Of a stretch of DNA of 43,639 nt, positions 16,856-25,779 are shown one piece after another. The position numbers and the translations under genes are program-made. This DNA is from an uncultured Clostridia bacterium (lineage in GTDB: Bacteria; Bacillota; Clostridia; Christensenellales; Borkfalkiaceae). Within the stretch, counting starts at the first letter, position 1, and every line of letters starts with the position of its first letter. The DNA lies in contig CALVPY010000020.1 of assembly GCA_944354535.1 (NCBI GenBank), positions 1 through 43,639 on the forward strand, given 5' to 3'. Under the pieces are notes generated by a model. That model was not told the DNA's origin. It did no database searches and saw only the letters and a program-made list of their open reading frames with translations.

Positions 16856-17521
16856 ATGAAGATCACCATTTTAACGCTTTTTCCCGAAATGTTCACGGCG
16901 CTCTCCCAAAGCATCCTGGGAAGGGCGCTAAAGAGCGGCAAGTTCTCCGTTGACATCGTCGACATCCGCGACTACACCGAAGACAAGCACTTGAAGTGCG
17001 ACGACTATCCCTTCGGCGGCGGCGCGGGGATGGTGATGATGGCGCAGCCCATCGGAAGCGCCATCGAAGCCGTCGACCCCGACCATAAGGCGCGCCGCAT
17101 CTATCTCTCGCCCAAGGGCAAGACCTTCCGCCAGGAGAAGGTCTTCGAGCTCGTCGAAGAGGAACATCTCGTCCTTCTCTGCGGCCACTACGAGGGCGTC
17201 GATCAGCGCGCCATCGACCTCTTCATCGACGAGGAGATCAGCATCGGCGACTATGTTTTAACGGGCGGGGAGCTCCCTGCCATGGTCGTCGTGGACTGCG
17301 TCGCCCGCTATGTCGAGGGGGTGCTCTCGCCCGAATCGCTGGTGCAGGAGAGCTTTTCGGAAAACCTTCTCGAATATCCCCAATATACCCGCCCCGTCGA
17401 GTACCGCGGCCTCACCGTGCCCGAGGTGCTTCGAAGCGGCAACCACGCCGAGATCGACAAATGGCGGCGTGCGCAGGCGGAGGCGGTCACCCGCAAGATG
17501 CGCCCCGACCTTCTGAAATAA
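16856..17521 (+). CDS. trmD: tRNA (guanine37-N1)-methyltransferase TrmD
   Basis: A 221-residue SPOUT methyltransferase that makes m1G37 in tRNA and prevents frameshifting. It begins KITILTLFPEMF, carries FGGGAGMVMMAQP, YLSPKGKTFRQE, LLCGHYEGVDQR and SIGDYVLTGGELPAMV, the trefoil-knot SAM site, and ends in the SGNHAEIDKWRR tRNA-binding domain. The C terminus is slightly shorter than in E. coli. No Shine-Dalgarno precedes the ATG (see the possible -10 box at 16842). rbgA follows 3 bp after its stop. Confidence 0.95.
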   Translation: MKITILTLFPEMFTALSQSILGRALKSGKFSVDIVDIRDYTEDKHLKCDDYPFGGGAGMVMMAQPIGSAIEAVDPDHKARRIYLSPKGKTFRQEKVFELVEEEHLVLLCGHYEGVDQRAIDLFIDEEISIGDYVLTGGELPAMVVVDCVARYVEGVLSPESLVQESFSENLLEYPQYTRPVEYRGLTVPEVLRSGNHAEIDKWRRAQAEAVTRKMRPDLLK

Positions 17522-17524
17522 CGT

Positions 17525-18376
17525 ATGAAGCCCATTCAATGGTTCCCCGGGCACATGGCAAAGGCCATGCGCATGATGGAGGAAAACGTAAAACTGTGCG
17601 ATGCGGTGGTGTTCGTGCTCGATGCGCGCGCCCCCGCCGCGACCTACAATCAAAAACTTCAAGCGATCGCAGGTTCCCGCCCCGTCCTGTATCTCCTCAA
17701 CAAGTGGGATTTAGGCAGTGCCGACGCTCTCCTTACCGCCGTCAAGGGGGCGGGGAAGGCGGCCTGCCCGCTGGACGCGACCTCGCCGCGCGGCAAAAAC
17801 GCGCTCATGGCGGCGATGAACGCCGTCGTCTCCGAAAAGGCGCAGCGCCTCAAAGAAAAGGGCATGGCGCGGCCGCTGCGCTTCCTCGTCGCGGGCGTGC
17901 CGAACACGGGCAAGAGCACGGTCATCAACCTCTTGTCGGGCGCAAAGCGCGCCGTCACGGGCGATAAGGCGGGCGTTACGCGCAGCAAGCAGTGGGTCAA
18001 GTGCGGGGCGTTCGACCTCATGGATACCCCCGGCACCATGCCGCCCTCCTTTGCCGATCAGACGCTCGCCCGCAGGCTTGCCTACATCGGCAGCGTCAAC
18101 GACGACATTTTAGAGCTCGACGAGATCGCCCTCGCCCTTTTGGAAGATCTCGCTTCTCTCGCGCCCGCGGCGCTTTCGGAGCGCTACGGCATCGAGGGCG
18201 GCACCCCCCTTCAAATGCTCGAAAAGGTGTGCAGCCGCCGCGGCTTCCTTCTGAAAGGGGATGAATACGACTACGAGCGGGGAGAGCGGGCGCTCATCGA
18301 CGATTTCCGCAAGGGCAAGCTCGGGCGGCTCACCTTCGACAGTGCGGAGGACCTCAAAAACGCGGGGCTCATCTGA
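17525..18376 (+). CDS. rbgA: Ribosome biogenesis GTPase RbgA (YlqF)
   Basis: A 283-residue circularly permuted GTPase needed for late 50S assembly. The G motifs occur in permuted order: NKWD (G4, near residue 59) before the P-loop GVPNTGKSTVINLL (G1, near 126) and DTPGTM (G3, near 170). The start is typical (KPIQWFPGHMAKA). It lies directly after trmD without its own Shine-Dalgarno, so translational coupling is likely. The trmD-rbgA-rnhB order is common in Firmicutes and supports the call. Confidence 0.95.
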   Translation: MKPIQWFPGHMAKAMRMMEENVKLCDAVVFVLDARAPAATYNQKLQAIAGSRPVLYLLNKWDLGSADALLTAVKGAGKAACPLDATSPRGKNALMAAMNAVVSEKAQRLKEKGMARPLRFLVAGVPNTGKSTVINLLSGAKRAVTGDKAGVTRSKQWVKCGAFDLMDTPGTMPPSFADQTLARRLAYIGSVNDDILELDEIALALLEDLASLAPAALSERYGIEGGTPLQMLEKVCSRRGFLLKGDEYDYERGERALIDDFRKGKLGRLTFDSAEDLKNAGLI

Positions 18377-18390
18377 GGCGGCGGGGGAAC

Positions 18391-19005
18391 ATGGATAAAC
18401 TCGACATGGAACGCGCGCTCGGGGCGGAGGGCTATCCCTTCGTCGCGGGCGTGGACGAAGTGGGGCGCGGGCCTTTGGCGGGGCCCGTCGTGGCGGCGGC
18501 GGTCATCCTGCCGCTCGATGCCGATTTTACGGGCGTCAACGACAGCAAGAAGCTCTCCGCAAAAAAGCGCGAAGCGCTCGCAGCGTATATCAAAGAGCAC
18601 GCCCTCTCTTACAGCATCTTCGAAGTGGACGAAAAGGCCATCGATGCAATCAACATCCGCGAAGCGACCCGCCTTGCGATGAAGGGCGCCGTCGAAGGGC
18701 TCTCTTTGCGGCCATCGCTCGTCCTGACGGACGGCGATCTTACGCTCGACATTGCTCTTCCGCTGAAAAGCATCGTCAGGGGGGATGCCCTCGTCTGTTC
18801 CATCGGCGCGGCGAGCATCCTTGCAAAGGTGTACCGCGACGCGCTCATGGCGGAGTGCGCAAAAACTTACCCCGAGTACGCCTTCGAGCGCAACGCGGGC
18901 TACGGCACGGCGGCGCACATCAACGCCATCCGGGAGGTGGGCATATGCCCGATCCATCGCAGGACCTTCGTAACAAGATTTTGGGACGGAAGGGAGAGGC
19001 CCTGA
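18391..19005 (+). CDS. rnhB: Ribonuclease HII
   Basis: RNase HII of 204 residues, removing RNA from RNA-DNA hybrids and misincorporated ribonucleotides. GVDEVGRGPLAGPVVAAAV carries the catalytic Asp-Glu pair. NDSKKLSAKKRE, LTDGD and GAASILAKVYRD supply the remaining conserved acidic and basic residues. Length is normal. It follows rbgA by 14 bp and overlaps yraN by 61 bp. Confidence 0.95.
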   Translation: MDKLDMERALGAEGYPFVAGVDEVGRGPLAGPVVAAAVILPLDADFTGVNDSKKLSAKKREALAAYIKEHALSYSIFEVDEKAIDAINIREATRLAMKGAVEGLSLRPSLVLTDGDLTLDIALPLKSIVRGDALVCSIGAASILAKVYRDALMAECAKTYPEYAFERNAGYGTAAHINAIREVGICPIHRRTFVTRFWDGRERP

Positions 19006-19304
19006 CCGTCGCTTACCTCAAAAAGCGCGGCTACCGTATTTTGAAGCGCAATTTCCGCACGCCCTTCGGCGAGGCGGACATCCTCGCAAAGCAGGGCGAT
19101 ACCTATTGTCTCGTCGAAGTCAAGACGCGCATTTCCGACGCGTTCGGGCTGCCCTCCGAGGCGGTGAACGCCAAAAAGCGGGAGCGTTACCGCAAGATGG
19201 CGCTCTTTCTCTGCGAGCGGCTGGGGGAGGAAGTCCCCTGCCGCTTCGACGTTTCCTCCGTCACCGAAGAGGGCATCGAATACTTCGAAGGCGCATTTGT
19301 TTGA
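18945..19304 (+). CDS. yraN: UPF0102 family endonuclease-like protein YraN
   Basis: A 119-residue protein of the UPF0102/YraN family, a small PD-(D/E)XK fold of unknown cellular role, probably tied to DNA metabolism. GRKGEALTVAYLKKRGYRIL opens the domain; FGEADILAKQGDTYCLVEVKTR contains the Asp and E-x-K catalytic-type residues. ATG 18945 has GGAGGTGG just upstream within rnhB. The frame is open further upstream inside rnhB, but that part is the shadow of rnhB. The rnhB-yraN pair is conserved in many Firmicutes. Confidence 0.9.
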   Translation: MPDPSQDLRNKILGRKGEALTVAYLKKRGYRILKRNFRTPFGEADILAKQGDTYCLVEVKTRISDAFGLPSEAVNAKKRERYRKMALFLCERLGEEVPCRFDVSSVTEEGIEYFEGAFV

Positions 19305-19340
19305 AGGAGCTTGCTTAAATATCACACCGGGAGGGAAAGG

Positions 19341-19895
19341 ATGAAGGAAGAGATCGTATTGCTCGAGAAGGAACGTTGGGCGGGACATATCCTGCCTATG
19401 CCTTCTTATACGGCAACAGAGCACTACGCACTTTCCCTGCGGCGCACAGAGGATGGGTTTTGCGCAGAGTTCGCGTTGCGTCCACTGTCATCACCGCTCG
19501 TCTTTACGCCTGAAAGGTACGATCATCCCGATCGGCTCTATGCGCCCCATTTCGAGGGCGCGGCCGCCTATGGCATTTTGCATGGAGAAGAGCTCATTGC
19601 AGTCATCGAGCTCTGCCCCGAAGAATGGAACGGCCGTATGCGCGTGACGGAACTTTGGGTGAAAGAAGACTGCCGAAGCCGCGGGTTGGGAAAGCGGCTC
19701 CTCACGTTTGCTAAGGAAGAGGCGCGTCGTACAGGGCGGCGGGCGCTCGTTTTGGAGACGCAGTCGTGCAATACGAGAGCCATCGCTTTTTATTTTCGGG
19801 AGGGGCTTTCGTTCATCGGTTTCGACGCCTGTTCCTATACCAATGAAGACATCTCTCGCGGAGAAGTGCGCCTTGAGCTGGGGATCATTCTTTGA
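19341..19895 (+). CDS. GNAT family N-acetyltransferase
   Basis: A 184-residue acetyltransferase. CRSRGLGKRLLTFAKEEA is motif A for acetyl-CoA binding, after the beta strand RVTELWVKED; LETQSCNTRAIAFYFREGLSFIGFDAC matches the C-terminal half of the streptothricin-acetyltransferase-like branch. The substrate is unknown, and I do not call resistance. ATG 19341 follows GGGAGGGAAAGG; the frame extends back to a TTG at 19311 without similarity. Base composition is visibly less GC-rich than the neighbours, and the gene ends in its own strong terminator, so it may be a later arrival. Confidence 0.8.
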   Translation: MKEEIVLLEKERWAGHILPMPSYTATEHYALSLRRTEDGFCAEFALRPLSSPLVFTPERYDHPDRLYAPHFEGAAAYGILHGEELIAVIELCPEEWNGRMRVTELWVKEDCRSRGLGKRLLTFAKEEARRTGRRALVLETQSCNTRAIAFYFREGLSFIGFDACSYTNEDISRGEVRLELGIIL

Positions 19896-19938
19896 AAGTA
19901 CGGACTTTTGGCGAGACAATTCAAGTTGCAGGAGTATT

Positions 19939-19969
19939 CGGCAGGCATTATGCCTGCCGATTTTCTTTT
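19939..19969 (+). terminator. Terminator after the GNAT gene
   Basis: A perfect 9-bp stem CGGCAGGCA/TGCCTGCCG (19939-19947 with 19951-19959) with a TTA loop is followed by ATTTTCTTTT. This is a good intrinsic terminator closing the trmD-rbgA-rnhB-yraN-GNAT group. Confidence 0.8.
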
Positions 19970-19986
19970 GAAAACAAAACAAGGGG

Positions 19987-20015
19987 TTGTAATTTGCGGC
20001 GGGAAATGGTATAAT
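19987..20015 (+). promoter_or_regulatory. Promoter of the giant DUF4011 helicase gene
   Basis: TTGTAA at 19987-19992, 17 bp, and TATAAT at 20010-20015 with an extended TGG directly upstream of the -10 box. The leader is about 50 nt and ends in AAGGAGAAAGT before ATG 20073. Confidence 0.75.
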
Positions 20016-20072
20016 GAGATAGATTTTTCCGTCCGAGGGGCGGCCGCCGAAAGCGGCGAATAAGGAGAAAGT

Positions 20073-23000
20073 ATGGCAGAGAGCAAAAAGCGCATCGGAA
20101 AGGAGACGGCGGCGGTCGGGCTCCGCTTGCCGCAGTTCGTCGGTTACAGCGACTACTTTTACGAAACGCCGCTCTATGTGCAGATCAAAAACCTTTCGGG
20201 GGAGAGCGCGCCCTTCTCCGTCTCGGTGACGGGGGGAGAACTGCTTGTGCCCTTCGAAGAGGAGACGGAAGTTCCCTTCGAGAGCGCGGTGGAGCTCACC
20301 GCCGAGGGCGTTTTCAGCCCCGTCTTCCTCTCGCAGCGGGAAGAATTGCGGCAGGCGGAAGTCGTCGCCGTCCTCAGCTATAATAAAAAGGAGCTCGTCC
20401 GCACGAGCATGAACGTCACCGTGCTCCCCTACGACTGGTGGGAGGGGCTTTCGGGCAACGCCGAACGGCTCGCGGGGTTCGTGCGCCCCAAGCTTTCCGA
20501 CTGCGCGCGCGTTTTGCAGGAGGCGGGCGAACGCCTCAAAAAGTGGAAGGAAAGCCCTGAATTTTACGGCTATGCGGGCGCGGATAAGAACGCCGTGCGG
20601 CGCGCCGCTGCCGCCGTGTTTGCCGCCCTCCGCGGCGAGGACATCGAAAAGGACGGCGAGACGAATTTGAACGAGCCGCTTTCCGCCGTGCGCGAAGGCT
20701 CTCTTCTGCGCGGAAAGAAGGCGAATGCCCTGGAGCTTGCTGTCTTTGCGGCGTCTGCCCTGGAAGCGGCGGGGCTGCATCCCGTGCTTGCCCTCGGCGG
20801 GAGCGAGGCGGGCGTGGGCGCATGGCTGTACGACAGCTGCTTTCTCGATCTTGTCACCGACGATAGCGACATCGTCGCAAAGTACTGTTCGGACGGCATC
20901 AACAATCTCTGCTTTTTCGACGTCGAAGATCTGTTTGCGGGCGGGAACGCCGCCTATACCGCTTCCGAGGCGCACTTTAAGCGCAAGCTCGCCGCGGGCG
21001 CCTTCGAATGCTTTGTCGATATCGCGCGCTGCCGTATCGGCGGGCGGGGGAGCCTGCCTTTGCGCGGCAAGAGCGGGAAAGGGTACGAGCTCATCCGCGA
21101 AGAGGAGATGACGGACAGCGCCGCCCCCGCGCCTCTGCCCGAATTCGATAAGTTAGGCGGCGAAAATCTCAAGACCAAGAACCGCCAGTGGGAGAGAAGG
21201 CTTCTCGATCTCACCACCAAAAACGCGCTTCTGAACTTTACGGGGCGCAGCGCTCTTCATCTGCAATGCGCGGATGCAGACCTCCTCTTTGAAAAGCTCA
21301 CCGAAAAGGGGAGCCTGCGCTTGAAGGGCGGCTCGCCCGTCGAGGAGGCGTTCTTCGAAACGCAGTCCGCGCTCTCTGCCGACCTATTCTCGCTTGAACT
21401 GAAAAAGGGCATCCTGCGCGCCTTTGCCGACGCGAAGACGACGGCGGAGATGGCGCTGCGCCTCGTGCGGCGCAACCGCGAAGCGGACGAAGAGACGGGC
21501 GCCAAGATCCTCTATCTTGCATTGGGGTTCTTGAAGTTCGTCTCGCGGGAGGATAACAAGACGCGCTTTGCCCCGCTCGTGCTCGTCCCCGTTGCAATGA
21601 AGCGCGCGAAGGGGAACGAGGACTTCGCCGTCGAAGCGGACGGGGAGTACTTCGTCAATTCCACCCTTCTCGAATATCTCAAACAGGAATTCAACATCGA
21701 CATCCGCGGGCTGGGCGGCGACGTCTCCGCGCTCAAAATTTCCGAGATCCTTGCGATGGTGCTCGCCGAGATCGCCCCCATGAAGGGCTGGGACGTGAGC
21801 AAAGACGCCTATCTTGCCACCTTCTCTTTCCAGCGCTATCTCATGTGGAACGACATCCGCAACCATTTCGACGCGCTCAAAGGGAATCAGATCGTCTCCG
21901 CGCTGATGGGGGAACGGCTCGCGCGGCAGGAGGTGAGCGTGCCTTCCGAGGACGAGTGCGACCCGCAGGATACCCTCATCCCGCTCTCTGCCGACAGCTC
22001 GCAGTACTCCGCGGTGGCGCTCTCGCGCACGGGGGCGAGCTTCGTTCTGCACGGCCCGCCCGGCACGGGCAAGAGCCAGACTATCACCAACATCATCGCC
22101 AACGCCGTGGAGGACAATAAGCGCGTTTTGTTCGTCGCCGAAAAGAAGGCGGCGCTCGACGTCGTCAAAAAGCGGCTCGATGGGATCGGCATCGGCGAAT
22201 TTTGCCTCGAGATCCACTCCAACAAGACGGACAAGGCGGACGTTCTGCGCCGCCTCGAAAATACGCTCTCTCTGAAAAACGAGGGGGAGGAGCGCGGCTT
22301 CGAAGAAAAGGCGCGCAGTTTGAAGCTGCTGCGCGAAGACCTCAAAGCGCCCATGCTCGCCCTGCACAAAAAGCGGAGATTGGGCCTTTCCGTGTACGAG
22401 GCCATCCTGCTCTATCTCGAAAACAAGGACGCTCCCGACATTTTAGACATCGAGAGCAGCTTTTACGACTCTCTGACCGAGCGCACCCTCTCCGAGTGCC
22501 GCGGCATGATCTTAACGGCGGCGGCTGCCGCCAAGGAGTGCGGCGGGGTGTTCCGCTCGCCTTTCGAAAATGTGGGGCTTGCCGAATATTCGCAGGAAGT
22601 GAGAGACAGAGTCTTCTGCGCCGCCGAAGTGATGCTCACCGAGATCAAGCACTTGAAGGCGTATCTTTCGCTCTATCTCGAATTTTATCGGCAGAAGATT
22701 TCCACGATCACCCAGCGCAAGCTCAATTCTCTGCGCCTTCTGGCGCGCGAGCTGAGCGCGGGCGTCTACGATAAATACTTTGCAAACATCGGCGAAGAGG
22801 AATTCAACGCCTTCTATCACGCCAACCGTCGGCTCGACGACACGCTCTCCTACTATTCGAAGCACTTCAAAACCGTCGTCGAGCTCGGGAAGGACTATCC
22901 TGAAGTCAAGGCGCTTTTGGACCGCGAAGGGGACTGGCGCATGAACAAGGCGGCGCTGACGGCGGCTAAGCGGCTGCAGCGGGCGGCGCTCCATCCGCTC

Positions 23001-25664
23001 TCGCCCGAAGATATGCCCAAGTATCTCCGCACCCTCGTCGAGGTGCATTCGCTCATCGCGCTGCTTCGCGAGAGCCCGCTCTCCCGCCCCTTCTTCGACC
23101 GCGGAGGAGGTATCGTCTATAAAAAGCGCGCGGAATTTTTGGCGGGGCTCTACGAGCTGCACAACGAGGCGGCGCAGACCTTTCTTGACTACAACCCCGA
23201 CGCCTTCAACGGCATGTGCGTGCGCGCCATGAGCGGCTACACCCGCCCTGTCCTCGAAGGGTACTTGAAGGCGCTCGACGCTTTCGAGGCAGCGGAGGAC
23301 AGCTACCTTAAAACGACTGCCGCCGACAGGAGCAAGATTGTTCAGGAAGACGTTTTAGACTACTTTTCTTCGAAGGCGGGGGCGCTCATCGACAATATCG
23401 ATATGCTCGCCAACTGGTGCATGTATAAGAACACCTGCTTAAAACTGCGCTCTTTGGGGTTGAGTTTTATTTCCGACGCGCTCGAAAGCGGACGGCTGAT
23501 GAGCGAAAACGTGCTCGCGGGCTTTGAAAAGAACGTCGCAAAGAACTTTTTGGAGCTCACCATCCCGCAGGACGCCGACCTTTCCCGCCTGAGCGCGGGG
23601 ACGCTCGAAGACACGGTGGAAAAATTCCGCACGATGTGGGAGGACTTCTCCCTTCAAACGCGGCAGCATATCCGGAGCGATCTCATCTCCCGCCTGCCCG
23701 CGGCGGACGGAGAGGGGAGCCTTTCGTTGGAGCTTTCCGCCTTCACCCGCCTTGCAAAGAGCAACCTGCGCGGCGCGGGGCTTCGCGCGCTCTTTTCCGA
23801 GGTGCCCGAGCTTCTGCGCCGCATCTGCCCCTGTATGCTGATGAGCCCCATCACGGCGGCGCAGTATCTGGAGCCGCAGGCAGATCTTTTCGACCTCGTC
23901 ATCTTCGACGAGGCGTCGCAGATGACGACCGCGGAAGCCGTGGGATGCATCGCCCGCGCCAAGGCCGCCGTCGTCGTGGGCGACCCCAAACAGCTGCCCC
24001 CGACCGCCTTCTTCCACTCCGCCTATGTGGACGAGGAGAACCTGGAAAATGAAGACCTCGAAAGCGTCCTCGACGACTGCCTCGCCCTCGGCATGCCCGA
24101 GCGCCACCTCATCTGGCACTATCGAAGCCGCCACGAATCGCTCATCGCCTTCTCCAACAATATGTACTACGGCGGGAAGCTTTGCACCTTCCCTTCGCCC
24201 GACGCGCTCGAAAGCCGCGTGCGCCTTGTGAAGGTGGGCGGCACTTACGACAGGGGCTTTACCAAAGTCAACAAGAAGGAGGCGGAAGCGCTCGTGCAGG
24301 AAGTCATCCGCCGCCTCAAAGACCCCGTTCTCTCGCGGCAGAGCATGGGCGTCGTCACCTTTTCGAGCGCGCAGAGGACTGCCGTCGAAAAGCTCCTCAC
24401 AAAAGAGATCGCCGCAAAGAAGCTGGACGCCGCCGCTTACGAACGCGAAGAGCCGCTCTTTGTCAAGAACCTCGAAAACGTGCAGGGCGACGAGCGCGAC
24501 GTCATCTTCTTTTCCGTCTGTTACGGGCCGGATGCGATGGGCAGGGTGTCGCTCAACTTCGGCCCCCTCAACCAGGCGGGCGGCTGGAGGCGGCTCAACG
24601 TCGCCGTCTCGCGCGCGAGAGAGGAGATGCTCGTCTTTTCCACGCTCGAAGCCGCGCAGATCGACCTCAACAAGACGTCTTCAAAGGGCGTTGCGGGGCT
24701 CAAAGCCTTCCTCGAATTTGCCGAGAAGGGCAAAACGACGCTCGCCGCGCCTCCCGCATCCGTCCGTTCGGGCGGCGGGCTCGGGCGGTTCATCGCAGAG
24801 GAGCTTACCGCCTTCGGCTATGAGTGCCGCACGGACGTGGGCGCTTCCGAATTCAAGATCGACGTCGCCGTCCTCGACCCGCGTGGCAACAAGAATTTCG
24901 TCCTCGCCGTCCTGTGCGACGGGGAGACGCAGTTCTCCGTCAAGGACAGGAATATTTTACAGGTGCAGTCCTTAAAGCGCGGCAATTGGAACGTCATGCG
25001 CGTCAACAGCGTCAACTATTACAGCAACCCCAAGCGGGAGATCAAGCGCATCAAGGACTATCTCGACCGCCTCACGGGCACGGAGCAGAAGGACGGCGCG
25101 TGGATGGAGAAGTTCTCTCGCCCTTACCGCGCGGTCGAAGCGCAGGGTGCGGAGGTCGCCGCCTATATCACGGGCGGGGTCAACGACGGTGAGATCAAAG
25201 CGCGGCTTGCTCTTCTCGTGGCGACGGAAGAGCCCATTTCGAGGAGCTTTCTGAAAGTGCGCCTTCTCGAAACATACGGCATCCGCAAGACGGGCGCGCG
25301 TGTGGAGGCGCGGCTCAACGCCCTCATCGATGAGTGCAAATTTAAACGAGAGCGCGTTCTCGGCACCGACTACTACTATAAGACCGACCGCGCCGTTCAG
25401 GTCGGCAAGTTCCGCGTGGAGAGTGAGCCCGTCCTCCGCGGCGAGACGGATACGACCCCCTTCGAGATGGTGTCGCTCATCAAGGCGGCGCTCTCGGGCC
25501 GCGTGAGTTTGTATTTCGACGAGCTCACGGCGCTTGCGGCGCAGGCGCTGCACCTTCCCCGCTATTCGGAAGCGTTCGTCTCCTATTTGAGCGACTGCGT
25601 CTCCTTCGGGGAACAGAAGGGCATTTTGGTGCGCTCGGTCTCCGACCGCATCTCGCTCGCCTGA
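20073..25664 (+). CDS. Giant DUF4011 / superfamily 1 helicase / Vsr-like nuclease-fold protein
   Basis: An 1863-residue protein. From about 370 a DUF4011 segment starts (RQWERRLLDLTTKNALLNF). An SF1 helicase follows: Walker A GPPGTGKSQT near 661, Walker B VIFDEASQMTT near 1276, GDPKQLPPTAFF near 1302, RSRHESLIAFSN, and NVAVSRAREE near 1508. Around 1590-1680 comes a segment like the Vsr/MTES_1575 restriction-endonuclease fold (FKIDVAV, LAVLCDG). A DUF3320-like helical C terminus follows from about 1705. The nuclease segment reads VLCDG where relatives usually read IECDG, so a catalytic Glu may be lost. Proteins of this build occur in anti-phage islands, but this gene stands alone among housekeeping genes. 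Role unproven. Confidence 0.85.
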   Translation: MAESKKRIGKETAAVGLRLPQFVGYSDYFYETPLYVQIKNLSGESAPFSVSVTGGELLVPFEEETEVPFESAVELTAEGVFSPVFLSQREELRQAEVVAVLSYNKKELVRTSMNVTVLPYDWWEGLSGNAERLAGFVRPKLSDCARVLQEAGERLKKWKESPEFYGYAGADKNAVRRAAAAVFAALRGEDIEKDGETNLNEPLSAVREGSLLRGKKANALELAVFAASALEAAGLHPVLALGGSEAGVGAWLYDSCFLDLVTDDSDIVAKYCSDGINNLCFFDVEDLFAGGNAAYTASEAHFKRKLAAGAFECFVDIARCRIGGRGSLPLRGKSGKGYELIREEEMTDSAAPAPLPEFDKLGGENLKTKNRQWERRLLDLTTKNALLNFTGRSALHLQCADADLLFEKLTEKGSLRLKGGSPVEEAFFETQSALSADLFSLELKKGILRAFADAKTTAEMALRLVRRNREADEETGAKILYLALGFLKFVSREDNKTRFAPLVLVPVAMKRAKGNEDFAVEADGEYFVNSTLLEYLKQEFNIDIRGLGGDVSALKISEILAMVLAEIAPMKGWDVSKDAYLATFSFQRYLMWNDIRNHFDALKGNQIVSALMGERLARQEVSVPSEDECDPQDTLIPLSADSSQYSAVALSRTGASFVLHGPPGTGKSQTITNIIANAVEDNKRVLFVAEKKAALDVVKKRLDGIGIGEFCLEIHSNKTDKADVLRRLENTLSLKNEGEERGFEEKARSLKLLREDLKAPMLALHKKRRLGLSVYEAILLYLENKDAPDILDIESSFYDSLTERTLSECRGMILTAAAAAKECGGVFRSPFENVGLAEYSQEVRDRVFCAAEVMLTEIKHLKAYLSLYLEFYRQKISTITQRKLNSLRLLARELSAGVYDKYFANIGEEEFNAFYHANRRLDDTLSYYSKHFKTVVELGKDYPEVKALLDREGDWRMNKAALTAAKRLQRAALHPLSPEDMPKYLRTLVEVHSLIALLRESPLSRPFFDRGGGIVYKKRAEFLAGLYELHNEAAQTFLDYNPDAFNGMCVRAMSGYTRPVLEGYLKALDAFEAAEDSYLKTTAADRSKIVQEDVLDYFSSKAGALIDNIDMLANWCMYKNTCLKLRSLGLSFISDALESGRLMSENVLAGFEKNVAKNFLELTIPQDADLSRLSAGTLEDTVEKFRTMWEDFSLQTRQHIRSDLISRLPAADGEGSLSLELSAFTRLAKSNLRGAGLRALFSEVPELLRRICPCMLMSPITAAQYLEPQADLFDLVIFDEASQMTTAEAVGCIARAKAAVVVGDPKQLPPTAFFHSAYVDEENLENEDLESVLDDCLALGMPERHLIWHYRSRHESLIAFSNNMYYGGKLCTFPSPDALESRVRLVKVGGTYDRGFTKVNKKEAEALVQEVIRRLKDPVLSRQSMGVVTFSSAQRTAVEKLLTKEIAAKKLDAAAYEREEPLFVKNLENVQGDERDVIFFSVCYGPDAMGRVSLNFGPLNQAGGWRRLNVAVSRAREEMLVFSTLEAAQIDLNKTSSKGVAGLKAFLEFAEKGKTTLAAPPASVRSGGGLGRFIAEELTAFGYECRTDVGASEFKIDVAVLDPRGNKNFVLAVLCDGETQFSVKDRNILQVQSLKRGNWNVMRVNSVNYYSNPKREIKRIKDYLDRLTGTEQKDGAWMEKFSRPYRAVEAQGAEVAAYITGGVNDGEIKARLALLVATEEPISRSFLKVRLLETYGIRKTGARVEARLNALIDECKFKRERVLGTDYYYKTDRAVQVGKFRVESEPVLRGETDTTPFEMVSLIKAALSGRVSLYFDELTALAAQALHLPRYSEAFVSYLSDCVSFGEQKGILVRSVSDRISLA

Positions 25665-25679
25665 CTTTTGAAACAGAGG

Positions 25680-25711
25680 GCGGGCGGCGCGCTTCAAAGC
25701 GCGCCGCCCGC
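25680..25711 (+). terminator. GC-rich hairpin after the DUF4011 gene
   Basis: A perfect 14-bp all-GC-type stem (25680-25693 with 25698-25711) closes a TCAA loop, 16 bp after the stop codon. It lacks a U tract, so termination would depend on the hairpin alone, or it protects the 3' end. No promoter was recognised between it and comEC. Confidence 0.6.
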
Positions 25712-25779
25712 GAAGAAAATGGGCGCCGCCGCGGTGATCGCGCGACGACCGCCGAACATACAAAGAGAGGAGGAGAGGC

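Noticed and set aside
16732-16965. 77-codon minus-strand frame between rimM and trmD
   Set aside because: Its tail comes from the repeat-like element and its start lies antisense in trmD; it is most likely a spurious frame of the repeat.
19491-20975. A 494-codon minus-strand frame opposite the GNAT gene and the DUF4011 N terminus
   Set aside because: It crosses a clear terminator and promoter of the plus strand and has no recognisable domain.
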